Of a DNA stretch of 64,000 nucleotides, positions 8,395 through 18,100 are shown piece by piece (the first letter of the stretch is position 1; every line of letters starts with the position of its first letter). The notes beneath the pieces are model-generated. The model saw nothing but the letters and a program-made list of their open reading frames with translations. It was not told the origin of the DNA and did not search any database. The DNA comes from Bin90 sp965214635 (GTDB lineage Bacteria > Chloroflexota > Dehalococcoidia > Lucifugimonadales > JADFKI01). Where the stretch lies: assembly GCA_965214635.1 (NCBI GenBank), contig OZ243964.1, positions 992,001 to 1,056,000 on the forward strand. Reading direction: 5' to 3'. A program made the position numbers and the translations under genes.

Positions 8395-11295
8395 TCAGAG
8401 AAGTCGATTGCTACTTGGCGTCTGCATCTGCTTCAGGATGTTCTGCCACGATGTTGCCAAAGCGTTGAATGCGACCGCGTTCGAGGAGTCATTCCTGCGG
8501 TCGAAGTAGTCGTACAGTATTCGAGCCAGGCGTTCAACCGAGTCTATACCCCCGTCCAGCCCGGACAGGTCGCGTGCAACATCGGCAGCTCCCTCAACGG
8601 TCTTGCCATATTCACTCTTGAAGTGATAAGCCATTCGCATGCAGCCCTCCCACGCGGTCATGCCGCCCGAAAGTGGACGGTCTGGGGCGAAGTCGTCCAT
8701 TCCGACGAGCTTGACTGTGCCTCCGCGCGACGATAACAAGCCGCTTAGAGGCGGGGCTTCCACGGCGACATTCTTCGCCTGCGCCAACACCTCGGCCCTG
8801 CCGTATTCGCCTTCCGCGTAGCCGTATTCTTGAAGCCATTCGACGCAAAACTGGCTGGCGGAGTCCAGTTCGCCCTGCTCGCGGCGGTGGTATTCGACGA
8901 TGACGCGGTTGATTTGAACGAGCGCGTCTCGAACGGACACAGGTTCGCCGCTTACCGTCTCCACGCGGCTGTACTTGGAATAGACTTGCATTCCGGGGCC
9001 AATGGCCGATTGTGCAAGGTCAACAGGGGTAATATGTCCTTCGCGTGTTAGATGATCAAGCGCGATGGGCAGGTTACGCTCAAGTTCGTTCAGGAATTGG
9101 CGGCGCGTGGCCACGGGCGCATCCTCGCCGCGTGGTCTGCAAACGAGGATAACTGAGGATGCGAGAGTGTTGGCGCTCATTGCATTTGCCCTAACTCCCA
9201 TTTCCGTTCTCATCGGCCAGGTTCCGATTATCTGAAAACCTGCATCCACAAGGGCAGTCAGCATCGTCTCCCAGCCAGTAGAAGACACACCGCCTCGCTG
9301 TTCTTCCTGTTGCTTATAGGCGTAAAAAATGGACGAAGGAAACTCAGGCGAGCAGCGTTCGCGTATCAGTTTGAGCGTCTTACCCATCAAGTCCTCAAAA
9401 CGTTCTCTGGGTTTCTCGAAGCGAGGTACAGCTATCATTTCATCCTGTATCGGCACCAGAATGCTGGCGAACAGGTCTGGATATATTTCGCGCAGCAACG
9501 GACGCAACCAGACATAAAAGAAATCGGAGATCTCGGCGTAACTGATGTTGTCATAATATGGTGGGTCAGTAACAATAACGGGACCTTGATTAGCGTGGAT
9601 GGTCGTAGATGCGTCGGCTTGATACACTTTGCCAAAGTTTGTATCAAGCGAAAGTCTTTGGACGACTTTGGCTATCCATTCAATATGTGCTGTCCAATTC
9701 CCTGTCGAGCTAGAGAAAGTGTTGCCTTCGGCAAAATCCCAAATCATAGGAATCGCTTGACGAGCGAAAACGCCGGTGACTTTGTCACCGGCGTTATGCC
9801 ATCTTGCGTAACTTGATCCCATATCTGCAACCCTACCAATAGCCAACGCAAGGTATGTGCAAACAGCGTCGGCGTACTCCGTAGTTCCGGCTCGCTTGAC
9901 AATTTCATTGTGGACTATCGGAATGAGTTCGCTGAAGTGGGTGAGAGTGGTCAATTGGCGCTTCGTGAAGAGTTCCTTCCAGTGAGTGATGCCGTATCCA
10001 CGACCACTTACAAGGTAAGTGGTCGTGGGCATTCGTTGTTGAGGAATAGAACGCATTATCGGTTTTGCGTTAAGCGCGGTATCTATGTGCTCGTCCGTCG
10101 GCGAAACGAACAGCCGCTTGCGATCGCCCTCTGCTACGATGGCGGTCATCTGCTCGCCCATATTGCCTGCTTTGGATTGCTCGCGGATGTATGCGTGGGT
10201 TACACTCCCATTGCAGGCGACGCATATTGCGCCCTTGCCCCCGCGGATAACCGTGCGTTCCATCGGAATGCCGCCATCATGGTTCTGCACCTCGAACGAT
10301 ATAGTGTTCGTCTCGCGGTTCACTACGGGCTTTCGCCAATGCCGATTGTTGGCTTTCTTTGAAAGTTGGAAGGTCGTCATCAACGGCATTTGCACGCCAC
10401 ACACAGGATTGGGACAAGGCACGGTGCGTGCCCAAAGCCAAGCGATGACGGTCGCCTCGCCGCCGCCGGGCAGTTTCGCCTTTGGGTAAAATTCGCCGAT
10501 GCGTTTGAAAGCCTCATCGCGCATCCACTTGCCATAGTAGCGGATGTCGGCGGCAAGCCCGGCAGTGCCGCGCCAAGCCACTCGCTCCGGCTTCCTGTTC
10601 TTGCCCCTGCCAACATATTTGCCGGTCATCATGCCCATTGGGTCAGCATCGGGATTGACGGGCAGCTTGCCGCTGAACTTGGGCGGTAGCTCTATGAGAG
10701 CCTTGTTGATGAGCACGGCGACAGGGTTGAGATCGGAAGCAACGGCGCGCAGTCCAAGCCGCTGCGCTTCCAGCGGTATGGAGCCACCGCCCGCGAATGG
10801 GTCGTAGATGGGCAAGGCATTGTCGTTCAGATAGCGCAGCACGGCGGCAGGCTTGGCTCTGTCCGGCGCTGGCTCGTTTCGGTAGCGCGCCACTGAGCGA
10901 GCGATTTCGTAGCGAGCCTGAGCTATAAGTTGGCGGGCTTCGCTCTTGCGCTCATCTGTGCTTTCCCATATCACAAGCTGCTTGATGAGTTCGTGCAGGC
11001 GCTCGCGCTCCGTGCGCTGTTCCTCTGGCGTGGGGAACTCGTCCACGCAGTCGCCGGGGTCGTCCACTAAACTGGCGAAGATGACGGCACGGCAGGCAGC
11101 CAACGGCTTACGCGACCACCACAGGTGCAGCGTGCTGGGGTGCCCGTGCCGTATGGACTTTTCCCGCGCTGATTCAGCGTTTATCTCGTCGAGCGGTAGG
11201 TCAACTTCAATCAGTTTGCGACGGTATACAGGCTGCATTGGGCGGTTGCCTTTACTTTTAAGTGGGATAATACGATATTCGGATTCACTCGACAT
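8395..11295 (-). CDS. DUF1156-type adenine-specific DNA methyltransferase
   Basis: A large (966 aa) N6-adenine-type DNA methyltransferase. The N-terminus (about residues 25-80) is the DUF1156 region, with REKSIRHGHPSTLHLWWSRKP. The SAM-binding motif DPFAGGGS lies at 165-172 and the catalytic DPPY at 577-580, so the order is motif I before motif IV with a long insertion between. That insertion contains a C-x4-C (near 294-299) and C-x2-C (358-361) pair, which may bind zinc. It follows the DUF499 ATPase gene by 73 nt and precedes the GIY-YIG gene. Proteins of this pair recur together in defence islands, where the methylase is thought to mark self DNA. An in-frame ATG at 11238 is an alternative start. 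Confidence 0.85.
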   Translation of the reverse strand: MSSESEYRIIPLKSKGNRPMQPVYRRKLIEVDLPLDEINAESAREKSIRHGHPSTLHLWWSRKPLAACRAVIFASLVDDPGDCVDEFPTPEEQRTERERLHELIKQLVIWESTDERKSEARQLIAQARYEIARSVARYRNEPAPDRAKPAAVLRYLNDNALPIYDPFAGGGSIPLEAQRLGLRAVASDLNPVAVLINKALIELPPKFSGKLPVNPDADPMGMMTGKYVGRGKNRKPERVAWRGTAGLAADIRYYGKWMRDEAFKRIGEFYPKAKLPGGGEATVIAWLWARTVPCPNPVCGVQMPLMTTFQLSKKANNRHWRKPVVNRETNTISFEVQNHDGGIPMERTVIRGGKGAICVACNGSVTHAYIREQSKAGNMGEQMTAIVAEGDRKRLFVSPTDEHIDTALNAKPIMRSIPQQRMPTTTYLVSGRGYGITHWKELFTKRQLTTLTHFSELIPIVHNEIVKRAGTTEYADAVCTYLALAIGRVADMGSSYARWHNAGDKVTGVFARQAIPMIWDFAEGNTFSSSTGNWTAHIEWIAKVVQRLSLDTNFGKVYQADASTTIHANQGPVIVTDPPYYDNISYAEISDFFYVWLRPLLREIYPDLFASILVPIQDEMIAVPRFEKPRERFEDLMGKTLKLIRERCSPEFPSSIFYAYKQQEEQRGGVSSTGWETMLTALVDAGFQIIGTWPMRTEMGVRANAMSANTLASSVILVCRPRGEDAPVATRRQFLNELERNLPIALDHLTREGHITPVDLAQSAIGPGMQVYSKYSRVETVSGEPVSVRDALVQINRVIVEYHRREQGELDSASQFCVEWLQEYGYAEGEYGRAEVLAQAKNVAVEAPPLSGLLSSRGGTVKLVGMDDFAPDRPLSGGMTAWEGCMRMAYHFKSEYGKTVEGAADVARDLSGLDGGIDSVERLARILYDYFDRRNDSSNAVAFNALATSWQNILKQMQTPSSNRLL

Positions 11296-11368
11296 GTATC
11301 GTCATAATCGCTCACGCTTTTTGCCATATCTGTCGGTTTGGCTATCGGTGAATGCGTCGCATGTCAGT

Positions 11369-14300
11369 CTACTCTTCCACTGGCTCGAAGTTCAGTCCGA
11401 GTTGCTCGCTGTTTTCGCGTATGGAGCGGACGGTGTTTTCGGAGAAGCCATCCGGTTTGCTGGCTGATACGGTAACGCTGACGGTTATTTCGCCGCCGTC
11501 GTCGTTCAGATTGCGGATTATCTCCTCGCGCAACTGGCTGATGTCGTTCAGGTCTATGTCGCCCTGCACGACTTTGCCGACAATGATGCTCTTCGGCTTG
11601 AACGCTGTGTGCCTGCGTTGTGCCGCATCCTGCTGACTCTCTGCGGAATTAGAGTCGGTGGAAGTCCCTTCTCCATCCTGACCTTGTTGTGGCTGCTCTT
11701 GCTGCGCTTCAAGCTCAGATTTCAGGTCCTTCCATGTCTGAGCCGTTTCGGGGTTGACTAGCAGGCCGCTCCTTCTCTCTGCGATGAGACTTGAGTAACC
11801 CGTCAGCGGTTCGCCGAAACGCATGTCGGTGTACGGTATATCATCCGCATTCTGGTCGTGTCCGTCAGCGTATCCGAACTTGGCTTCAGGCACACCTCGC
11901 TCAATGCAACTCATCAGCACGGACTTATCGATTAGGCGGTGCATATAGACATTGCTGGTCAGCATGTTCCAAAGGTCGTCTATCTCGATGTGCTCGCGGC
12001 TGTCGCTCCAGATGTACTGTTTCAGAAGAGTATCGAGGGCGGCGGTAGAGATGCTAGGCACGAGCGCCTCTTGCTCATAGAACTTGGCGAAGGCGCTATC
12101 TGTTATCGTGGTCAGATTGGCGGTGCTGGGCGCATCGACTTGCCATCTGCTCAGGAAATACTCGGCATGTTGAGGGTCAGGCTGCGCCGGGTCTATCGCC
12201 CAGCGATATGCGTTCACCAATCTGGAGCGGACTTCGCGCTCCGCTTTATCGACGCTTGTGTGCGCTTGTCTGAAGCGATCCCCTTGTAAGTTTTCGATGC
12301 TACGACTGCCGCTGATTATAGAATGCCACGCAAGATACGACCTGATGGCGCGGTTTAGGCTCCTGATTTCGTCTCTGCGCGCACCTAGGAAGAGCAGCGT
12401 GTTCTTGCGAATTCTCACAGCATCACCCCGATTGCGAAGCATGTTCATGATGGTGGGAGTTGCTTCGTCGCTCTCTTGGGATCTACTGGGTAGCCACTTG
12501 TCCGGCGGCAGGACCACGAGCCGAACGAAATCCGCATCCGGAATATCACCGTGACTGATGGGAAATACGATAACATTCGGCCTGCGCCCAATAGCCTCCT
12601 CCATAAACTGCCGTATCTTGTCGAGCACCTCCCTTTCGTCAAAGTTGTCGGCGCGGTCAGCGACGACCTTGTTCAGATTCTCTTCGGCGTGGAAGTAATA
12701 TCTGCCGTCGTTATTGTATAGATAGTACAGGTCGCCGGACATACGGTTTAGCGCATCGTTGTACACGGCTGTGCCTTGCCCCGGCATTACGACTCCCAAA
12801 TTGATGCGACTCCGGTCTATGCCTCTTATGCTGCCACTTGGGGCGCTCCCCAAGAACACGCAACGAGCTATGCGCCGTGCCGCGCCGCCGACTCTGCCAA
12901 AGGGTTGCGAGCCTCCATCTATCGAGTCTGTCAATGAATTGTCGCTGTCCACTTCCGTGAGCACCGGTGACCAGTTTCCCGGCAAGAGGTTTGCGAACTC
13001 ATTGGCAAAAGCAGGGTCGTCGAGTGTCAGATTGGCAGGCATGATGAGCGGGGACGAATTGCCGCTGATGTAAAGGCGGCTAATGCAGGTTGCGAGCATC
13101 CTCAGCACCGCGCGAGTTCGCTGAAAGCGAGGGATGGACGACCAGTCCGAATACAGCCTGTCGAAAATCTCCGGATGTATAGGGTAGCATTCCTTCATCC
13201 GCTCCAGATAGCGCTGCTCTGAAGCTTCCGAGGGGTAGTCGCTGCGCCCACCCCTGCCGTACATGCTTGAGAAGGCATCGCAGGTGCGGTCTCTTGCTAC
13301 CTCGTTGATGGCACTGCCGAACAGCCTGCGGCGCACGACCTCGAAAGCTTCGTGGACTTCCAAAGGCTCCCATGTGGCTTCTATTCGTCCCAATAGATGA
13401 TCGAGTCTGGCGAGAGCTTCGTGCCCCCCTTGACCGCCAGCTTCTATGGCGCTTTCCGGCAGGGTTACGACCAACGCCGTGCGGCTGTTTCTGCGAACGG
13501 CTTCTGTGAGTGTCTGAACGAATGTGTAGATGTTGTCCTGCGCCGCACCCGCGTTCCTCACATAAGCTACGAGTTCGTCAAAGAGTATGACGCAAGGGGC
13601 GGTGGACTTTAACAATTCATCGAGCTGTCTTCCGCCGGGCGCGGTGCCTTGGCGCGCGGCGTCGCCTATTATGTCGTATGCTTCCTGACCGCCCAACTGG
13701 TACGCCATCTCGCCCCAGAGTGTATTGAGCGGGGCGCCGTTTGCGGTCGTGCTGGGATCGGTCGGCGCGAGATGCGTACCAACCAACACGGCGACTTTGG
13801 CTTCCAGGCCGGCTTCAGGATCTATGCCGGCCTCTTCCATAATCGCCCTTATGTTGGCGACTGTTTGGGCGGACTCGCCTCTATCTCCGCTACGGGTCAG
13901 CGCGTCTGCGTTCTCCACTAGATGGTAAAGAGCGATTAGGCTGTGTGTCTTGCCGCCGCCGAATCCGGTCTTGGTCTGGATAACCGGATCACCACCGCTA
14001 TCAGCAAGACGCTTTAGAGTATTGAGCAGCAATGTCCGAATACCGGGTGTGATATAAGTATGATTGAAGAAGCTGACAGGGTTGCCATATTGGGTGGCGC
14101 GGGCGCGACCATCATAGACCTGCTGGAGGTCCGCTGCGAACTCGGCCTGCTGAAAACTGCCCTGAGCGACATCCGGATTGGGGTGTATCACATCACGCCA
14201 AGGCGTAAGAGCATGGCTAGATGAGCGACGCGAAGCAGTTGCGCCCGCCGAGCCTTCTGATTGGGGTAATGTGTCTTGTTGAGTCGCTGCCGGTTGTGGG

Positions 14301-14773
14301 GTGAACAGAGCGTCGCGGATTCTCTCGACTTCGGCCTTCTGCTGCGGCGCGTTTATCCTGCCGAGTGTGTCTGCAATGTCAAACAGACGTGATCTTACAA
14401 ATTCTGCGTCTAAATCCTGCGTTCCTGGATGCGACACGCTGTTACGCGCTTCGGTTATCTGCCACGCAGCATTCTGAACGGCTCTGTCCCCACTTGGAAA
14501 CTCTCTCTGAAAGGCAATGCGCCAGCCTTTGGAAATTAAGACAGGAAAGTCGTTGATGTCTATCGCTGCCTCTATATTTGCCGGATTGCGACGCAGGTTG
14601 TCTTGAAACTGCATCCTCTGATAGTCGTTGAGTAATCTCGCTATGGTGTCTTCGACTTTGGCTCCCTGAACACGCCGAAGGCTTCGAACTATGAATGGGC
14701 GCATGGCGTCTCGATAGATGTCGAGCGCCTTGCTGAGTGCATTCTTGTTCGGTCTGTCAATAGTCGTAGTCAA
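11369..14773 (-). CDS. DUF499 AAA-like ATPase with N-terminal Swt1-like HEPN domain
   Basis: A 1134-residue predicted defence ATPase. Residues about 10-150 look like a Swt1-type HEPN domain, with the R-N-x3-H nuclease-type motif at 110-115. The P-loop is GFGGGKTH (270-277) and Walker B is CVILFDE (D399, E400). The C-terminus has an acidic Gln/Ser-rich linker and a small final domain. DUF499 ATPases are, to my knowledge, related to the BrxC/PglY group of BREX systems and usually neighbour DUF1156 methylases, as here. The HEPN domain suggests RNA cleavage on phage sensing; this is inference. It is transcribed first in its unit and divergently from the STAND gene at 15151. Confidence 0.82.
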   Translation of the reverse strand: MTTTIDRPNKNALSKALDIYRDAMRPFIVRSLRRVQGAKVEDTIARLLNDYQRMQFQDNLRRNPANIEAAIDINDFPVLISKGWRIAFQREFPSGDRAVQNAAWQITEARNSVSHPGTQDLDAEFVRSRLFDIADTLGRINAPQQKAEVERIRDALFTPQPAATQQDTLPQSEGSAGATASRRSSSHALTPWRDVIHPNPDVAQGSFQQAEFAADLQQVYDGRARATQYGNPVSFFNHTYITPGIRTLLLNTLKRLADSGGDPVIQTKTGFGGGKTHSLIALYHLVENADALTRSGDRGESAQTVANIRAIMEEAGIDPEAGLEAKVAVLVGTHLAPTDPSTTANGAPLNTLWGEMAYQLGGQEAYDIIGDAARQGTAPGGRQLDELLKSTAPCVILFDELVAYVRNAGAAQDNIYTFVQTLTEAVRRNSRTALVVTLPESAIEAGGQGGHEALARLDHLLGRIEATWEPLEVHEAFEVVRRRLFGSAINEVARDRTCDAFSSMYGRGGRSDYPSEASEQRYLERMKECYPIHPEIFDRLYSDWSSIPRFQRTRAVLRMLATCISRLYISGNSSPLIMPANLTLDDPAFANEFANLLPGNWSPVLTEVDSDNSLTDSIDGGSQPFGRVGGAARRIARCVFLGSAPSGSIRGIDRSRINLGVVMPGQGTAVYNDALNRMSGDLYYLYNNDGRYYFHAEENLNKVVADRADNFDEREVLDKIRQFMEEAIGRRPNVIVFPISHGDIPDADFVRLVVLPPDKWLPSRSQESDEATPTIMNMLRNRGDAVRIRKNTLLFLGARRDEIRSLNRAIRSYLAWHSIISGSRSIENLQGDRFRQAHTSVDKAEREVRSRLVNAYRWAIDPAQPDPQHAEYFLSRWQVDAPSTANLTTITDSAFAKFYEQEALVPSISTAALDTLLKQYIWSDSREHIEIDDLWNMLTSNVYMHRLIDKSVLMSCIERGVPEAKFGYADGHDQNADDIPYTDMRFGEPLTGYSSLIAERRSGLLVNPETAQTWKDLKSELEAQQEQPQQGQDGEGTSTDSNSAESQQDAAQRRHTAFKPKSIIVGKVVQGDIDLNDISQLREEIIRNLNDDGGEITVSVTVSASKPDGFSENTVRSIRENSEQLGLNFEPVEE

Positions 14774-15150
14774 CGCGCATCTCCCGAAGTGTAACCTGTC
14801 CCAGCTTTCCCGCGAGGGTCATAAGAAGTACTTGATGAGTATATCAGACTTCGAATAGAGTAAATGTGAGCATATTGTTCGGGGCTGTTTGCTTTAGACA
14901 GTTGAAGTCTGTCCAAGAAGTGAGGTGAGGAACATCACAGTTTCTCTTAACTGCAATGACCACTCGTCTCAAACTGAATTGCGTTAATTTATACCATAAA
15001 TATAAACGGTGTAGCGTACATTCCGAGGGTTCGTCGGTAGCGTTGAATTCTGTCTGATTACAAGCCTACACTGACTTGACTTATCTGTGAAATCGTCTCA
15101 TTGGGACAGACTTCATGTGATGTGTCGAGAGAAAACTAGGATACGAGCTG
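14774..15150. other. Divergent intergenic region with a long-range inverted repeat
   Basis: This 377-bp region separates the divergent DUF499 and STAND genes. It holds a perfect 12-bp inverted repeat, TGAAGTCTGTCC at 14903-14914 and its complement at 15104-15115, flanking an AT-rich stretch near 14980-15015 that has TATAAA-like -10 candidates. The spacing suits two operator sites looping around divergent promoters. No coding potential seen. Confidence 0.4.
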
Positions 15151-18100
15151 ATGAACCTTGACTGGCAATCCATCCGAGCGATAAATGGCTCCAAAAGGGA
15201 CGGCTTTGAGGAGTTGGTTGCTCAACTAGCGCGGGAAAAAGCCCCGGCTGATGCCCAGTTCGAGCGAGTTGGAGCGCCCGATGCCGGTGTGGAGTGCTAC
15301 TGTGTCTTTGATAACGGCAGCGAATGGGGATGGCAAACCAAGTATTTCACATCTTCCTTGACGAATAGCCAATGGGGACAACTCGATAATTCCGTGAAGA
15401 CCGCGTTAACCAAACATCCTAAATTGGTTCGCTATTTCATCTGCATACCCTGGAATAAGTCGCATAACCCCAGCCCCGGTCAAACAACAGCCAAGCAGAA
15501 GTGGGAAGCGCGCGTTTCCAAATGGCAGGGGTGGGCGCAAGAGCGCGGCATGAATGTTGAATTCGTCTGGTGGGGCGAGTCAGAACTGCTTGAGCAATTA
15601 TCTCAACCTCAGCAGATAGGGCGATGGTTCTTCTGGTTTAATGAGCGTTACTTCGACAGAGCATGGTACGAAAACCATCTTAAAGAGGTGGTAGGTGCAG
15701 CCGGCCCCCGCTACACGCCTCAAATACATGTTGATTTGCCCATAGCGCGTGATTTGGATCTGTTTGGTAGGACGGACGCAGCCGTGCACAGCGTAAAGGC
15801 GATAGCGCGCGATGTTCGGCACGATTTCCAAAATATCAGCCTTTCGAAGGAAGAAGCGGAAAAACTGCGCGAAAGAGTTGAACTGAGCGAACTGTTAAAG
15901 TCAAGAGTGGCTATCTTGGACGCGTTCTCATCTATCAGTCCTGGACTGATAGATGAATTTCCAGTTGTGGATATAGTCGAAAGAATTGAAGTGGCGTTAG
16001 CAGAATCCAAGAAAATAGAAGGGTTGCTCGAAAAATTTTCACTAGAGCATGATTCACAACAGATTGCGACCAATGACCGCTCACCATACCGAACAAATCT
16101 ATACAGGGATGTACTGCATCTTGTTAGGCGCCTGAAGTATAGGCTTCGGGAAGCCCGAAACAAACTCAAGCACGCCGATGAAATTGCAAACGCCAACGTG
16201 ATGATACTCAAGGGCCATGCGGGAGTCGGCAAGACACATCTACTCTGCGATGCGGCGAGTAATCGCATCAAGAAAGACTTGCCTACGATTTTGCTGATGG
16301 GACAACGATTCACCGACTCGGCAGAGCCATGGACACAGGCGCTTCAGCATCTTGACCTGCCCCGCGATGCGACTTCTGATCAGTTTGTAGGCGCATTGGA
16401 AGCAGCAGGTCAGGCAGCCAATCGGCGCGCGCTACTAATTATAGACGCGATTAACGAAGGACGCGGCCGTGAAATCTGGCCGCCTCACTTGTCATCGTTT
16501 CTATCTCGAATTGAGAAATCCCCTTGGATTGGCACGATACTCTCGGTGCGCTCTTCATACGAAGAAAGTGTAATCCCTGGCAATGTACGCGAACGAGCGG
16601 TGAATGTAACTCATATGGGGTTTGAGGGACACCAATACGATGCTGTGCAAAAATTCTCCGAGCATTACAAGATTGAGTTTCCCTCGACCCCAATCCTGAA
16701 TCCTGAGTTCCAGAACCCGCTTTTCTTAAAAATAATCTTTGAAGGATTGAAAGACGCTGGTGAGCACATACTTCCGCGAGGGTTCTCCGGAGTTACGGAA
16801 ACTTTCGACATCTACCTCAAGGCAGTGAATAACCGCCTTGCGAAAACTCTTGACTACAATCCGAATGACAACCTTGTTCGGTGTTCACTGGAAACAGTTG
16901 CAAGACGGATGCTTGAAATTGACCCGACCACGACACGGCTTCCAAGGCAACAGACTGAAAAGGTGGTGAACCAGTTGCTGCCGGGGCAGGGATTCAGCAA
17001 TTCACTCTACCGCGGTTTGATAGTCGAAGACGTGCTTGACGAAGATATAGCTTGGCTAGACGGACAGTCTGATGAGATCGTCCGCTTCGCCTACGAGCGA
17101 TTCTCAGATCACATAATAGTCGACTTTTTGATACAAAAGCACTTGGACCCGAACAATCCCAATGCTGCCTTTGTGGAAGGTGGCGGATTGGCGTTTATTT
17201 CTGATAAGTCCATCTATACGCCTGAAGGCATCCTAGAGGCTATGTGCGTTCAAGTTCCGGAACGCACAGGGCAGGAACTGATTAGGCTTGCACCCTCACT
17301 CTTGGACAATGCATGGTACATCGGAGATGCGTTCTTGCAGAGCATAGTATGGCGCAAGCCGGATGCGTTTACAGACGATACCCTTGCTGTTCTCAACGAA
17401 TTCATCCAAATGGGTGCGGTTGAGGATGTAGTCGACACTATGCTAACCGTCGCAACAATCCCTGGACACTATTTCAATGCAGATACATTGGATAGGATAC
17501 TTAGGAGCCACGCTATGCCGGACAGGGACGCTTGGTGGAGCATTTACTTGCATCACGCTTGGCAAAACTGTGAAGGTCCCGTACACAGGTTAGTTGATTG
17601 GGCGTCCGGCATAACTTCAAGCGATGATATAGTGGACGAAGTAGTTGAACTGGCGGCAACAACCCTCGCGTGGATGTTCTCAACCCCTAATCGCTTCCTA
17701 CGCGACAAGTCGACGAAGGCCCTTGTCTCATTGCTGACAGGCAGAATTGATACAGCGGTTCGCATACTCCACCGATTTGACAGCGTCGACGATCCCTACA
17801 TTCGAGAGCGTGTTTACGCCACGGCTTATGGCATGGCGATGCGAATCCAAGACGCAGGAGAGATTGAAAAGCTAGGACGCGCTGTCTATGAGAACATATT
17901 CGATTCCGGCAAGCCACCAGTGCATGTATTGCTCCGCGACTATGCCCGTGGAGTAGTTGAGCGCGCCCTCTATCTAAATAAGAATATGGCTATCGACGAG
18001 AAATTGCTTCGTCCTCCGTACGGGAGCGATTGGCCCCGCATTCCGGACGATACCGAAATAGATCGCCTGACGCCACATTGGAACGACAAAGCGGGTAAAT

